Positions 5,317 to 6,666 of a stretch of DNA of 6,666 bases are shown piece by piece. Location: assembly GCA_002405515.1 (NCBI GenBank), contig DHLZ01000163.1, positions 1 through 6,666 of the forward strand, in the 5' to 3' direction. The DNA is from Planctomycetaceae bacterium UBA4655. GTDB lineage: Bacteria > Planctomycetota > Planctomycetia > Pirellulales > UBA1268. Positions within the stretch are counted from its first letter, which is position 1; every line of letters begins with the position of its first letter. The notes beneath the pieces are model-generated. The model ran no database searches, was not told the DNA's origin, and saw only the letters and a program-made list of their open reading frames with translations. The translations under genes were made by a program, and so were the position numbers.

Positions 5317-6555
5317 ATGAAGCGACGCGTCGCCGTAACTGGACTGGGTGTGGTCACCTCCCTCGGCCGCCCCGTGGAGCTTTTCTGGGAGAAGCTGCTC
5401 CGCGGCGAAAGTGGTGTAGGGCCGATCACGCTCTTCGACGTGTCTGGCTTCAAGGTCCAGTTCGGCGGCCAGGTCCACTGGACGCCGGAGAACGAGGGGA
5501 TCGCCAACCCGAAGGAGCTGCGGCGGCTCGACCGTTTCACGCAGTTCGCGATGGCGTCGGCGGCTGACGCCGTGCGGGATTCGGGAATCGACTTCTCGAA
5601 GGAGGATCCGCACCGTTGCGGGGTGATCATCGGCTCCGGCATCGGCGGCCTCTCCGAGTTTGAAGCCCAGCATGAGCGGCTGCTCACCAAGGGCATCGAC
5701 AAGGTCTCGCCATTCACGATCCCGAAGCTCATGGTGAACTCGGGCAGCGGCCATGTTTCGAGCATGTACGGCATCAAGGGCCCGAACTTCTCGGTTGCGA
5801 CGGCGTGCGCAAGTGCCGCCAACTCGATCGGTGAGGCCCTGCGGTCGATCCAGTACGGTGACTCCGACGTCATGGTCACCGGCGGGAGCGAGGCGGCCCT
5901 CACGCCGATGGGGCTGGCGGGCTTCCAGAACATGCGTGCCCTGTCGTTTCGCACCGACTCTCCCCAGCAGGCGAGCCGTCCCTTTGACGTCGATCGCGAC
6001 GGATTCGTGCTCGCGGAGGGGGCCGGCGTGGTCGTCCTCGAGGAACTGGAGCATGCCCGGCGTCGGGGGGCGAGGATCTACTGCGAGCTCATGGGCTACG
6101 GCGCCAGCGGAGACGCCGGCCACATCACGCAGCCCGACGAGGAGGGCCGCGGGGCGGCAAGGGCGATGGCGATGGCGCTCGCCGATGCCGGGAGAAATCC
6201 CGTCGACGTCCAGTACATCAACACGCACGGCACGAGCACTCCCCTCGGCGACAAGGCCGAGACCGTCGCCGTGAAGCGGGTCTTCGGCGAGCATGCGAAG
6301 CGGCTCGCGCTCTCGAGCACGAAGAGCCACCTCGGCCACACGCTCGGCGCCAGCGGCGGGATCGAGCTTGTGGTCTGCTCCCTGACGGTCGCGAAGGGCG
6401 TCATCACCCCGACGATCAACCTCGATACCCCCGACCCCGACTGCGACCTCGACTACACGCCGAAGGTCCCGCGGGACGCCAAGGTGGACGTCGCGATGAG
6501 CAACAGCTTCGGGTTCGGCGGCCACAACGCGTCGCTCGTGGTCGGTCGCGTGTAG
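5317..6555 (+). CDS. fabF: 3-oxoacyl-ACP synthase II FabF
   Basis: FabF is the elongating condensing enzyme: it accepts an acyl chain from ACP on its active-site cysteine and condenses it with malonyl-ACP, releasing CO2. The 412-aa product matches the usual length of about 412. It has the thiolase-fold residues Cys164 (ATACASAANS), His304 (NTHGTSTPLGD), Lys336 and His341 (KSHLGHTLGASG), plus the gating motif NSFGFGGHN (396-404). The Cys-His-His triad marks an elongating KAS I/II enzyme rather than FabH. Length and motifs favour FabF over FabB. The ATG at 5317 (MKRRVAVTGLG) matches the family start. The frame is open upstream to a GTG at 5266, but the extra 17 residues look unlike the family. 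GAAGGA at 5296-5301 is a rather distant ribosome-binding site. It follows acpP after 150 nt. Confidence 0.97.
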   Translation: MKRRVAVTGLGVVTSLGRPVELFWEKLLRGESGVGPITLFDVSGFKVQFGGQVHWTPENEGIANPKELRRLDRFTQFAMASAADAVRDSGIDFSKEDPHRCGVIIGSGIGGLSEFEAQHERLLTKGIDKVSPFTIPKLMVNSGSGHVSSMYGIKGPNFSVATACASAANSIGEALRSIQYGDSDVMVTGGSEAALTPMGLAGFQNMRALSFRTDSPQQASRPFDVDRDGFVLAEGAGVVVLEELEHARRRGARIYCELMGYGASGDAGHITQPDEEGRGAARAMAMALADAGRNPVDVQYINTHGTSTPLGDKAETVAVKRVFGEHAKRLALSSTKSHLGHTLGASGGIELVVCSLTVAKGVITPTINLDTPDPDCDLDYTPKVPRDAKVDVAMSNSFGFGGHNASLVVGRV

Positions 6556-6560
6556 CGGCG

Positions 6561-6644
6561 TTCGCGGCTGCCCGCGTGAGCTCGTCGGACGCTCGCTTCG
6601 AGTTCGGGGCTGCCCGTGTCACGTCTCCGGACATTCGCCTCGGC
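6561..6644 (+). repeat. Two tandem copies of the 42-bp repeat family
   Basis: Positions 6561-6602 and 6603-6644 are diverged copies of one 42-bp unit, matching at 30 of the first 40 positions without gaps. Both begin TTCG.GGCTGCCCG and keep CGGAC..TCGC.TCG near the end. The unit also occurs on the minus strand at 2540-2582. The array starts 6 bases after the fabF stop. No third copy is visible before the window ends. Confidence 0.65.
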
Positions 6645-6666
6645 CCTCCCGGCAATCCTGTTCGGC

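Noticed and set aside
5290..6525. 411-codon minus-strand frame opposite fabF
   Set aside because: It is an antisense artefact of high GC at third codon positions. The plus-strand fabF has complete active-site motifs.

Overview
This is a GC-rich bacterial window, most likely from a member of the Planctomycetota and perhaps the Pirellulales. That assignment is an inference. It rests on the gene order rpmF-fabD-fabG-acpP-fabF without plsX or fabH, a RuvB with an unusual sensor-2 region, a tRNA gene without an encoded CCA end, and short 'ggaagcccgag.cgcgag' repeats between genes, which I associate from memory with that phylum.

Layout. Positions 1-664 hold a dispersed 27-bp repeat (minus strand) and the decayed 3' part of an IS91-type transposase gene. 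A tRNA-Arg(ACG) gene follows on the minus strand at 864-937. The gene for the Holliday-junction motor RuvB is at 1069-2088 (plus). About 640 bp without a gene follow (2089-2729), packed with small repeats: two copies of the 27-bp family, a large inverted repeat enclosing an exact 21-bp tandem duplication, and a copy of a 42-bp family that recurs after fabF. This stretch ends in a good sigma70-type promoter.

The rest of the window is a fatty-acid synthesis cluster, all on the plus strand: rpmF (ribosomal protein L32, 59 aa), fabD (malonyl-CoA:ACP transacylase), fabG (3-oxoacyl-ACP reductase), acpP (acyl carrier protein) and fabF (3-oxoacyl-ACP synthase II). FabD loads malonate onto the phosphopantetheine arm of AcpP, FabF condenses malonyl-ACP with the growing acyl chain, and FabG makes the first reduction. 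All expected catalytic residues are present in all four proteins. The roughly 200-nt gap before acpP contains plausible promoters, and the 150-nt gap after it contains two stable hairpins. This fits the usual need for far more carrier protein than enzyme.

The coding content is ordinary housekeeping. I found no evidence for a new multi-gene system. What deserves a second look is the repeat architecture between genes and the transposase relic.
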